64,000 nt of DNA, taken from contig NZ_BNAW01000042.1 in assembly GCF_014654205.1 (NCBI RefSeq), positions 20,422 to 84,421 on the forward strand. Direction: 5' to 3'. The DNA is from Amycolatopsis bullii (GTDB lineage Bacteria; Actinomycetota; Actinomycetes; Mycobacteriales; Pseudonocardiaceae). Below the pieces are notes generated by a model, which worked only from the letters and a program-made list of their open reading frames with translations, was not told the DNA's origin and did no database searches. This document shows, one piece after another, positions 41,919 to 49,215 of this stretch (positions within the stretch are counted from its first letter, which is position 1; each line of letters starts with the position of its first letter). A program made the translations under genes and the position numbers.

Positions 41919-41945
41919 GCGCCCACTTTAATGGGCGCTCGCCCA
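41911..41945. promoter_or_regulatory. Double TGGGCG/CGCCCA operator of the TetR gene
   Basis: Two adjacent palindromes: GTGGGC-ATGC-GCCCAC (41911-41926) and TGGGCG-CT-CGCCCA (41932-41945). The half sites also pair across the gap. The position between divergent methyltransferase and tetR genes, and on the methyltransferase start codon, is ideal for TetR autoregulation. Confidence 0.75.
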
Positions 41946-41987
41946 CTAGGGCAACCGCCCCAGCGTTCGCGGCGGGCGTAACGGAGA

Positions 41988-42596
41988 ATGGGCACCATGC
42001 CGACCGGGGTTCACCTGCGCGACGTGCGCAAGCAGCTGTTCGACGCGGCCGAGCGGGTGCTCCTGCGCGATGGCCCGAACGCGCTGACCAGCCGGGCGGT
42101 GACCACGGAGGCCGACGTCGCGAAGGGCGTCCTGCACCGGCACTTCGCCGACTTCGACGACTTCCTGGCCGAGCTGGTCCGCGACCGGATCGCGCGCCTC
42201 GCGGACCAGGCGGCTCTCCTCCACGCGGCGGCGGGGACCCGGACGGTCGCGGAAAACCTCGTCGACGCCCTCACCGAGCTGTTCGACCCGGTCACGGTGG
42301 CCCTGTCGAGCTTGATCTTCTTCCGCGACGAGCTCCGCACCCGCTTGCGCCACCGCGGGAACGGCCTGCCGCTCCTGGTGGAGGCACGCGAGATGCTGGC
42401 GGCCTACTTGTCAGCCGAGCGCGAACAGGGCCGCATAGCCGCCGACGCCGACGTGGACTCTCTCGCCCTGTCCCTGATCGGTTCGGCCCACCTGCTCTTC
42501 GCAGGCCGCCCCCGCGAAACCCTCCCCGACACCGAAGAGCTGGCGAAAACGGTCCACACGATCACCGCGGACGCGATCCAACGCCGCCTGCTGTAG
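41988..42596 (+). CDS. TetR-family transcriptional regulator
   Basis: 202 aa. HTH: RKQLFDAAERVLLRDGPNALTSRAVTTEADVAKGVLHRHFADFDDFL, the standard TetR DNA-binding fold with the Y/H-HF signature as LHRHF. The C-terminal all-helical ligand domain ends at 202. The alternative start at 42000 (MPTG) is possible. It is divergent from a methyltransferase and probably represses both through the double palindrome at 41911-41945. The ligand is unknown. Confidence 0.87.
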   Translation: MGTMPTGVHLRDVRKQLFDAAERVLLRDGPNALTSRAVTTEADVAKGVLHRHFADFDDFLAELVRDRIARLADQAALLHAAAGTRTVAENLVDALTELFDPVTVALSSLIFFRDELRTRLRHRGNGLPLLVEAREMLAAYLSAEREQGRIAADADVDSLALSLIGSAHLLFAGRPRETLPDTEELAKTVHTITADAIQRRLL

Positions 42597-42650
42597 AAAA
42601 GTCCGAAGTGGACCAAGAGCCGCACCCCCGAACGAAACGCAACCCCACGC

Positions 42651-42699
42651 GGGGGTCCGGGGGCGTGCCCCCGGCGGGGGTGTGGGGGCTCGGCCCCCA
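42651..42699. repeat. G-rich element: four G5 runs and an 8-bp hairpin
   Basis: Runs of five G at 42651-42655, 42659-42663, 42676-42680 and 42684-42688 on the plus strand, with loops of 3, 12 and 3 bases, fit a G-quadruplex. It ends in a hairpin GTGGGGGC-TCG-GCCCCCAC (about 42681-42699). It lies between the tetR stop and the tRNA terminator. Confidence 0.7.
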
Positions 42700-42713
42700 C
42701 AGGACACAACGAA

Positions 42714-42750
42714 GAGAGCCTTGCTTGCGCATTCCGCAAGCAAGGCTCTC
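42714..42750 (-). terminator. Terminator of the tRNA-Val transcript
   Basis: 16-bp perfect stem (42714-42729 with 42735-42750) and a 5-base loop, 11 bases after the 3' end of tRNA-Val(CAC) on the minus strand. The following bases TTCGTTGTG give a weak T-rich tail. Confidence 0.85.
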
Positions 42751-42761
42751 CCGCGATCGAG

Positions 42762-42833
42762 TGGGCGATACTGGGATCGAACCAGTGACCTCTTCGGTGT
42801 GAACGAAGCGCTCTCCCCCTGAGCTAATCGCCC
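42762..42833 (-). tRNA. tRNA-Val (anticodon CAC)
   Basis: 72 nt with a complete cloverleaf: 7-bp acceptor GGGCGAT/ATCGCCC with discriminator A, D stem GCTC/GAGC, anticodon stem CTTCG/CGAAG around TTCACAC, and T stem ACTGG/CCAGT around TTCGATC. CCA is not encoded. Reads GUG codons, the most used Val codon in this G+C-rich genome along with GUC. Confidence 0.97.
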
Positions 42834-42873
42834 GTGGTACGAACTTCCACGAAATCCGGGGGTGGACTCGTGG

Positions 42874-42945
42874 TGCGCGATACTGGGATTGAACCAGTGA
42901 CCTCTTCCGTGTCAGGGAAGCGCTCTCCCGCTGAGCTAATCGCGC
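42874..42945 (-). tRNA. tRNA-Val (anticodon GAC)
   Basis: 72 nt. Acceptor GCGCGAT/ATCGCGC with discriminator A; anticodon stem CTTCC/GGAAG around CTGACAC; T loop TTCAATC. It is upstream of the CAC gene with 40 bases between, so both probably come from one transcript. A TATGCT hexamer about 36 bases upstream (minus strand) may be the -10 element. Confidence 0.97.
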
Positions 42946-43450
42946 GCTGCGGAACTTCGTACTGGCGGAAGCATATCGGACGCCTCGCGCGGCTTCGCAG
43001 GGGGTCCGGTGTACGGAAAACTGCCTGACAGGAGCGGCCCGAAACGGGCACACTGCGAAGGACGTCCGTGTTCGCCGCGGGCGTCCCGGCCGACCAGGAG
43101 AGTCCCACCCCGATGACGGCCGGAGCGGTCCAGCACGCACACCGCGTGTTCGGCCACGGCCCAGTCGATCCCGACGAAGAATGGTGCGTCATTCAGCGAC
43201 AACGTGGTCACCTTCCTGTTCGACACGACAGGCAGGCGCCAAGCGGAGACGAGGGAACCGACGGTCGAGCGGTCACTAACCGGCGCTCTTCGGCGCGTCC
43301 CTTTGTCATCGATCAGCGGTTCCGGGGAAGCCGGGGGCGGCAGCGTCATCGAAGCCCACAAGGGGCGACCGAAACAGGCCGTCACCCCGGCTGCCACCTG
43401 GTTCCTACCACAAACGCCGTCCAGACGCCTGCAACGAAGAGGGTTCCCTA
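42946..43450. other. 505-bp gap with an IS110 relic, between tRNA-Val genes and an exporter
   Basis: The left 40 bases hold the tRNA promoter region. 43116-43211 (minus) is an IS110 transposase start. The remaining sequence up to 43450 probably includes IS110 non-coding left-end DNA plus the promoter of the DHA2 exporter. I see no further gene. Confidence 0.6.
43116..43211 (-). pseudogene. IS110-family transposase, N-terminal fragment
   Basis: From a GTG at 43211 the frame reads NDAPFFVGIDWAVAEHAVCV, then LDRSGR. FVGIDWA-x3-H is the first motif of IS110 (DEDD) transposases, with the leading Asp. Similarity ends after 32 codons, and neither the rest of the RuvC-like domain nor the Ser-containing transposase-20 domain follows. 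It is a relic next to tRNA genes. Confidence 0.8.
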
Positions 43451-44893
43451 GTGACCGACACCGTGTCCACCCCGCCCGCCGACGTGAACCGCGCTCCGGC
43501 GCGCTCGGGACTCCTCATCGGGGTTCTCGTGCTTTCCGCGTTCGTGATGATCCTCAACGAGACGATCCTGAGTGTCGGGCTGCGCGACCTGACCGTCGAC
43601 CTGCGGGTGCCGACGACCACCGTACAGTGGCTGACCAGCGGGTTCCTGCTGACGATGGCCGTCGTCATTCCCACGACCGGGTTCCTGCTGGAGCGGTTCT
43701 CGGCGCGGCAGGTGTTCCTGTTCTCGCTGTCGGCGTTCAGCCTGGGCACGCTGCTGAGCGCGCTGGCGCCCGGGTTCGGGCTGCTGATGGCCGGGCGCGT
43801 GGTGCAGGCGTGCGGCACGGCGGTGATGCTGCCGCTGCTGATGACGACGGTGATGCGGCTGGTGCCGCCGGAGCGGCGCGGCGCGACGATGGGGACGATC
43901 ACGATCGTCATCGCCGTCGCACCGGCGGTCGGGCCGACCATCGGCGGCGCGGTGCTGTCGCTCGGCTGGCGGTGGATGTTCTGGATCGTGCTGCCGCTGG
44001 CGGTCGCCGCGCTGGTGATCGGGGGGCTGCTGCTGCGCATCGACGGCGAACGCCGCCGGGTGCCGCTGGACGTGCCGTCGGTGCTGCTGTCCGCGATCGG
44101 GTTCGGCGGGATGCTGTACGGCCTGTCCGCGAGCGGGGAGCAGGCCGGGGCGGAGCCGCTGGTGCCGGCGTGGGTGCCGATCGTCGTCGGGGTCGCCGCG
44201 CTGGTGGTGTTCACCTGGCGCCAGCTGCGGCTGCAGCGCCGGGACCGCGCCCTGCTCGACCTGCGGCCGTTCACCCACCGCAGTTTCGTCGTGGCACTGG
44301 TGCTGACCGCGTTGCTGTTCATGTGCCTGATCGGCGCCGCGGCGATCATGCTGCCGCTGTACCTGCAGACGGTGCTGCACACGAGCACGTTCGTCAGCGG
44401 GCTGGCCGTGCTGCCCGGCGGGCTGGTGCTGGGCCTGCTGGGCCGCCCGGTGGGCGCGCTGTTCGACAAGGTCGGCGGGCGTCCGCTGGTCATCCCCGGT
44501 GCGGCGGCGACGGCCGCTTCGCTGTGGCTGTTCGCGGCGCTGGGGCCGGGTTCGCCGCTGATCGCGGTGATCGGGATCCACGTGCTGATGATGGCCGGGC
44601 TGGGGCTGATGATGACGCCGCTGTTCACCGAGTCGCTCGGTGTGCTGCCCGAACACCTGTACTCGCACGGCAGCGCGATCCTCTCGACGCTGCAGCAGGT
44701 GGCGGGCGCGCTCGGCACCGCGGTGTTCGTCAGCGTGGCCACGCTGGCCAGCCACGACACGACGGCGGCCAGCCCGGACGCTTCGGGCCTGCGAGCAGCG
44801 TTCATCCTCGCCGGGATCATCGGGCTGCTCGCCTTCGCGGGCAGCTGGCTGATCCGGCGCGGGCCGGCCCCGCAACCGGCTTCACACCACTGA
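43451..44893 (+). CDS. DHA2-family MFS drug exporter
   Basis: 480 aa with fourteen membrane helices, the EmrB/QacA type. LNETILSVGLRDLTVDLRVP with the motif D1-like VQWLTSGFLLTMAV, GRVVQACGTAVMLPLLMTTV (motif C region) and RWMFWIVLPL are diagnostic. The GTG start follows a GAAGAGGG site. It is likely to export cationic drugs or a metabolite with protons. No regulator is adjacent; the IS110 relic lies upstream. A 14-bp hairpin follows the stop. Confidence 0.88.
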   Translation: MTDTVSTPPADVNRAPARSGLLIGVLVLSAFVMILNETILSVGLRDLTVDLRVPTTTVQWLTSGFLLTMAVVIPTTGFLLERFSARQVFLFSLSAFSLGTLLSALAPGFGLLMAGRVVQACGTAVMLPLLMTTVMRLVPPERRGATMGTITIVIAVAPAVGPTIGGAVLSLGWRWMFWIVLPLAVAALVIGGLLLRIDGERRRVPLDVPSVLLSAIGFGGMLYGLSASGEQAGAEPLVPAWVPIVVGVAALVVFTWRQLRLQRRDRALLDLRPFTHRSFVVALVLTALLFMCLIGAAAIMLPLYLQTVLHTSTFVSGLAVLPGGLVLGLLGRPVGALFDKVGGRPLVIPGAAATAASLWLFAALGPGSPLIAVIGIHVLMMAGLGLMMTPLFTESLGVLPEHLYSHGSAILSTLQQVAGALGTAVFVSVATLASHDTTAASPDASGLRAAFILAGIIGLLAFAGSWLIRRGPAPQPASHH

Positions 44894-44900
44894 GGAAGGT

Positions 44901-44950
44901 CCCGCTTCCGCTCGGCGAAGGCCGGGGGCAGGCCTGCGAGCGGAAGCGGG
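44901..44950. terminator. 14-bp hairpin between convergent genes
   Basis: Arms 44901-44914 and 44937-44950 are perfect reverse complements, with an inner AGGCC/GGCCT pairing in the loop. It lies between the MFS stop (44893) and the S9-S12 stop (44963) and probably ends both transcripts, including the long D-peptide operon. Confidence 0.75.
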
Positions 44951-44962
44951 GGTCCGGCGCGG

Positions 44963-47900
44963 CTACCCCACCTTCGGGGTGGCGCGGACGCCGCTGTGCA
45001 GGTACCGCTCCCCCGAGGGCAACGTGTAGAACGTCGCCGAGATCCAGGACTTCGCACCCGGCTCGCGGAAGACGAACTGCGAGTCCCCCATCGGGATCAG
45101 GTCGTGTTCCGTCGTCGGTTCCGGGACCAGCTCGGCGATCGGGCCGGTGATCGTCTGGCGCATCCGCAGGCCCGCGTCCCCTTCGAAGACCTCGATCCGC
45201 ATCGACGCGCGCTCGTAGACCCCGAGGTACTCGGTGAAGTCCACGGACGGCGGCTCGGCGGCGGGTGAGACCGGGCGCGGCATGGCCACCCCGGCCAGCG
45301 AAGCGAAGATTTCGCGGTACAGCTCTTCGTACAGGTCACGCGTGTTGCCGCCGTTGGTGAGCAGCGTGACGGCCAGACCGTGGGCGGGCAGCAGCCGCAG
45401 GAACGCCGACTGCCCGATCGTGTTGCCGTCGTGGCCGATGACGCGGTGGCCGTCCCAGTCGAAGCGGATCCAGCCCAGGCCCCACGAGTCGCCCAGCGTG
45501 TGCTTGTCCGGCATGTCCGCCTGCCACTCGGTCATCGCCGTCGCCGAGGCCTCCGACAGCACCTCGCCGCCGCCGGCCAGGTGCATCCGCGCGAACGCGA
45601 GAACGTCCTCCGCCGACGCGGTGATCAGCCCGGCCGGGCCCACCGAGCGCGGCAGGCCCCACGCCGGAGCGGGCTGCGGCTCGCCGTCGCCGGCCGCGAC
45701 GTGGCCCATCGCGGCGCGGTGCAGCAAGGCCTCCTCCGGCAACGTCCCCGTGCGGGTGAGCCCCAGCGGGGTGAACAGCCGCTCGCGCAGGGCCGCGTCC
45801 CACGTCTGCCCGGTGAGCTGCTCGATCACCCGGCCGATCAGCACGAACCCGGCGTTGCAGTAGGACAGCGTCGCCCCGAGCGGGTGATTCTGGGCGACGT
45901 CGCCGAGGAGGCCGACGAACTTCTCGATGCAGTCGTCGCCGCGGCCGGTGTCGGTGAAGACGTCGCCGTCGATGCCACTCGTGTGGGTGAGCAGGTGCCG
46001 CAGTGTCACCTGTTTGGTGACGTCGGGGTCGGCCAGCCGCAGCTCGGGCAGCACGTCCGCGACCGGCGCGTCCAGCTTCAGCAGGCCCTCGTCGACCAGC
46101 TGCATGGCCACCGTGGCCGTCCAGACCTTGGTGATCGAGCCGATCTGGAACACCGAGTCGTCGGTGACCTCGACCCTCGTCGCGGTGTTCAGCACGCCGT
46201 GGCTCGCGAGCACCTGGTCCTCGCCGAGCCGGATGCCCAGTGCCGCCCCGGGAACGCGGTGCTTGCGCGCGAGCGCGGCCAGGCGCCGCCGCCAGTGCGC
46301 GGCGTCGAGCGGCACCCGCGCCGGCCGGCCCGGCTCGCCCGCGTGCTGCGAGACCCAGTCCACGATGCGCCGGTTGAAGTCCTGCCGGTGCGACGGTTTC
46401 CCGTCGAGGATGAACAGGTGGGACGCGCCCGGGTAGAGCACCAGGCGGGTCGGGACGCCCTGCTCGCGCAGCGCGGTGAACCACTGCTCGGCCTGCCCGG
46501 CCGGGCACCGCTCGTCGGCGGCGCCCTGGACCACCAGGGTCGGCGTCCGCACCTTTTCCACCTGGGACAGCGGGGAAAGCGCCGCGTAGTGCCCCCGGTT
46601 CTCCGACGGGATCGCGCCGAGTTCGGCGACACCGAGGTAGTGGCCGCTGTCGGACGTGCCGGCCATGCTGACGACGTCGCTGACGACCCCGCCCGCGACC
46701 GCCGCGGCGAAGCGATCGTCGCGGCTGGTGAGGTAGCAGGTCATGAAGCCGCCGTAGCTGTAGCCGGCCACGGCGAGCCGCCGCGCGTCGGCCACGCCCT
46801 CGGCGACGAGGGTGTCCAGCGGCTCGAGGAAGTCCCGGGCGTCGGCCACCCCCCAGGCGCCGAGCGCCGCGGTGTAGAACGCTTCGCCGTAGCCGTCGCT
46901 GCCGCGCGGGTTGAGCAGCAGCACCGCCCAGCCGCGCGCGACGAGTTCCTGGTGGTCGAGGTGGGTGGCGTCGGCGGTGCCGTTCCAGGCGTTGTGCGGG
47001 CCGCCGTGGATGTCCAGCAGCAGCGGGAGCGGGCCGGAGCGGCCGGGATCGCGCAGCAGCCACCCGGCCACCACCGTGCCGTCGGAAACGGTGAACTCGC
47101 GCTCCTCGGGGACGAACGGCTCGAGGTCGGCGGGTCCGTGCGCGGTGCGGACCTCGATCTCGCCCCCGGGGAGGTCGACCGTCGCGATCTCGCCGTAGGA
47201 CGTCGGCGTGGCCAGCACGATCGCCGCGGTGTTCCCGGCGACGGACATCGCCGCCACGGCGGTCCCGGTGCTGCCGACGACGAGCCGCGGCTCGCCCCCT
47301 TCGGGATCGACGGCGTAGAGGTGGGTGTAGCCGCGGTCGCGCGCGCAGAACAGCAGGGTGTCGCCCGCGAGCTGCGGAAGCGCGCCGGGGTAGCCGGGCG
47401 CCCCCGGCATGACGTTGCGGTCCAGTGGCGCGGCCAGGTCGGTGGTTTCGCCGCCGTCCAGGGGAATCCGCAGCAGCCCGAGGTGCCCCGGTGCGGTGTC
47501 GCGGCGGCCGACGGCCAGCAGCGCGGTGCCGTCGGCGCTCCAGGTGACCGTGCCGCACATGCCGTCACCGGAGCCGATCAGGCGGGGCTCTCCGCCGGGC
47601 TCGACGACGTACGCGCCGGAGCGGAACGTCAGGTCGGCGTCGGCGTCGGGGCCCGCCGGGAAGGCGAGAAGCGAGCCGTCGGGCGACCACGCGGGGTCGC
47701 CGGCGTGCCAGTCCCCCGACGTCACCTGCCGGATCTCGCCGGTGGCGACGTCGAGGACGTGGACGTGCTTGCGCACGCTCCGCAGCAGCCCGGCGCCGTC
47801 GGCCTTGAAGTCGAGCCGGTCGGCGACCACGGGGGCGCCGGCGCGGCGGGCCCGGGCGGTGTCGTCCTCCCCCTCGTCGGCGGCGAGGTCGACGGGGGCG

Positions 47901-48271
47901 GCGAAGGCGATCTCGGCGCCGTCCGGCCGCCAGACCGGGCTGCCCGCGCCGAGCGGCAGGCCGGTGACCTGTTCGGGTTCGCCGCCGTCCGCCGGGAGCA
48001 GCCACAGCTGCGCCGGGCCGTCCTGGGCGCGCAGGAACGCCAGGCGCGTGCCGTCCGGCGACCACGCCGGCGCGACGTCGGCCGGGCCGCGGGTGAGCCG
48101 GCGCGCCTCGCCGCCGCCGGTGCCGACCAGCCAGAGCGAACGGGTGTCCTCGTCTTTGTCGCGGTCGGCGGTGCGCAGCACGTACGCGATCCGGCCGCCG
48201 TCGGGGGAAATCGCCGGCTGCTCGGGGAACGCGAAGGCCGGGAGGTCGTCGATGCCGGGACGTCGGGTCAT
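44963..48271 (-). CDS. Fusion: S9 prolyl-oligopeptidase-like peptidase + S12 beta-lactamase/D-aminopeptidase-like domain
   Basis: 1102 aa, cytoplasmic (no signal). Residues 1-640: beta-propeller (repeated WSPDGTRLAF-type blades) and alpha/beta hydrolase with nucleophile S505 in GYSYGGF, acid in GAADERCP and His in GASHLFI, an acylaminoacyl-peptidase-like S9C enzyme. Residues 650-1102: penicillin-recognising domain with S712-x-x-K715 (GSITK), YCN as the tyrosine motif, and HDGN as the third motif. The last 110 residues form a beta-barrel as in D-aminopeptidases. This S12 half is paralogous to the separate protein at 54553. It is the last gene of the operon; ATG overlaps the DppF stop. The fusion predicts coupled release of L- and D-residues from imported peptides. 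Confidence 0.85.
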   Translation of the reverse strand: MTRRPGIDDLPAFAFPEQPAISPDGGRIAYVLRTADRDKDEDTRSLWLVGTGGGEARRLTRGPADVAPAWSPDGTRLAFLRAQDGPAQLWLLPADGGEPEQVTGLPLGAGSPVWRPDGAEIAFAAPVDLAADEGEDDTARARRAGAPVVADRLDFKADGAGLLRSVRKHVHVLDVATGEIRQVTSGDWHAGDPAWSPDGSLLAFPAGPDADADLTFRSGAYVVEPGGEPRLIGSGDGMCGTVTWSADGTALLAVGRRDTAPGHLGLLRIPLDGGETTDLAAPLDRNVMPGAPGYPGALPQLAGDTLLFCARDRGYTHLYAVDPEGGEPRLVVGSTGTAVAAMSVAGNTAAIVLATPTSYGEIATVDLPGGEIEVRTAHGPADLEPFVPEEREFTVSDGTVVAGWLLRDPGRSGPLPLLLDIHGGPHNAWNGTADATHLDHQELVARGWAVLLLNPRGSDGYGEAFYTAALGAWGVADARDFLEPLDTLVAEGVADARRLAVAGYSYGGFMTCYLTSRDDRFAAAVAGGVVSDVVSMAGTSDSGHYLGVAELGAIPSENRGHYAALSPLSQVEKVRTPTLVVQGAADERCPAGQAEQWFTALREQGVPTRLVLYPGASHLFILDGKPSHRQDFNRRIVDWVSQHAGEPGRPARVPLDAAHWRRRLAALARKHRVPGAALGIRLGEDQVLASHGVLNTATRVEVTDDSVFQIGSITKVWTATVAMQLVDEGLLKLDAPVADVLPELRLADPDVTKQVTLRHLLTHTSGIDGDVFTDTGRGDDCIEKFVGLLGDVAQNHPLGATLSYCNAGFVLIGRVIEQLTGQTWDAALRERLFTPLGLTRTGTLPEEALLHRAAMGHVAAGDGEPQPAPAWGLPRSVGPAGLITASAEDVLAFARMHLAGGGEVLSEASATAMTEWQADMPDKHTLGDSWGLGWIRFDWDGHRVIGHDGNTIGQSAFLRLLPAHGLAVTLLTNGGNTRDLYEELYREIFASLAGVAMPRPVSPAAEPPSVDFTEYLGVYERASMRIEVFEGDAGLRMRQTITGPIAELVPEPTTEHDLIPMGDSQFVFREPGAKSWISATFYTLPSGERYLHSGVRATPKVG

Positions 48272-49215
48272 GCGGATCTCCTCGTGGGATGGCTTGCGGC
48301 GAAGTGGCACGCAGCGGAGTGGGGCCGGTCCGCGGCCTCGCCGGCCGGGTCGGCGGTGACGCAGACGGTGCGGTCGGGGTGCACGAGCGGGCCGATCGGG
48401 CAGCGCGGGTGGTAGCGGCAGCCGGACGGCGGGTGGTGCGGGTCGGCGGGTTCGGTGTCGGCGAGCGCGTCGAGGCCGGTCTCGTCGAGCAGGGTGCCGT
48501 GCGCCGAGGGCGCGGCGGCCAGCAGATCCCGCGTGTAGGGGTGCTTCGGATCGGTGAGGACCTGCTCGGCGGGGCCGGCCTCGACGATCCGGCCGAGGTA
48601 CATCACCGCGACGACGTCGCTGACGTACCGCACCACGGCGAGGTTGTGCGAGATGAACAGCATCGACAGGGCGAGCCGCCGCTGCACGTCCCGGACCAGG
48701 TTGAGCACGGCGCCCTGCACCGAGACGTCGAGGGCCGAGGTGATCTCGTCGGCGACCAGCACCTTCGGCTGCCCGGCCAGTGCCCGGGCGAGCGCGACGC
48801 GCTGCCGCTGCCCGCCCGAGAGCTGTCCGGGCAGCAGATCCGCCCGATCGGGATCGAGGTTCACCAGTTCGAGCAGCCGGGCCACCTCGGCCCGGCGCCC
48901 GGCGCGGCGGGGCATCGCCTCGGCGATCGACTCCCCGATCGCCATCCGCGGGTCCAGCGACGAATACGGGTCCTGGAACACCATCTGCAGCGGGCGCCGC
49001 CGCGGCAGCCGGCGCACGTCGACGCCGTCGAGCAGCACCCGTCCCGCGCTGACCGGCGCCAGTCCGGCGGCCGCCCTGGCGAGGGTCGACTTGCCCGAGC
49101 CGGACTCGCCGACCAGGCCGACGACCTGTCCGGAAGGGACGGTCAGGCTGACGCCGTCGACCGCGGTCAGCTTCCCGTAGCGGACGCTGACGCCGTCGAA
49201 CCGCAGTGCACTCAC
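48268..49215 (-). CDS. Peptide ABC transporter ATPase (DppF/OppF-like)
   Basis: 315 aa. Walker A GESGSGKST, signature LSGGQRQRVALARAL, Walker B VLVADEIT, and H-loop FISHNLAVV. The C-terminal oligopeptide-type zinc/iron-like region has four cysteines (CRYHPRCP, CVT, CHFA), as in OppF. GTG start overlaps the DppC-DppD stop (GTGA) and the stop overlaps the S9-S12 start. It would power import with the fused partner ATPase. Missing Q in Walker B (DEIT for DEPT) is seen in other OppF proteins. Confidence 0.9.
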   Translation of the reverse strand: MSALRFDGVSVRYGKLTAVDGVSLTVPSGQVVGLVGESGSGKSTLARAAAGLAPVSAGRVLLDGVDVRRLPRRRPLQMVFQDPYSSLDPRMAIGESIAEAMPRRAGRRAEVARLLELVNLDPDRADLLPGQLSGGQRQRVALARALAGQPKVLVADEITSALDVSVQGAVLNLVRDVQRRLALSMLFISHNLAVVRYVSDVVAVMYLGRIVEAGPAEQVLTDPKHPYTRDLLAAAPSAHGTLLDETGLDALADTEPADPHHPPSGCRYHPRCPIGPLVHPDRTVCVTADPAGEAADRPHSAACHFAASHPTRRSA

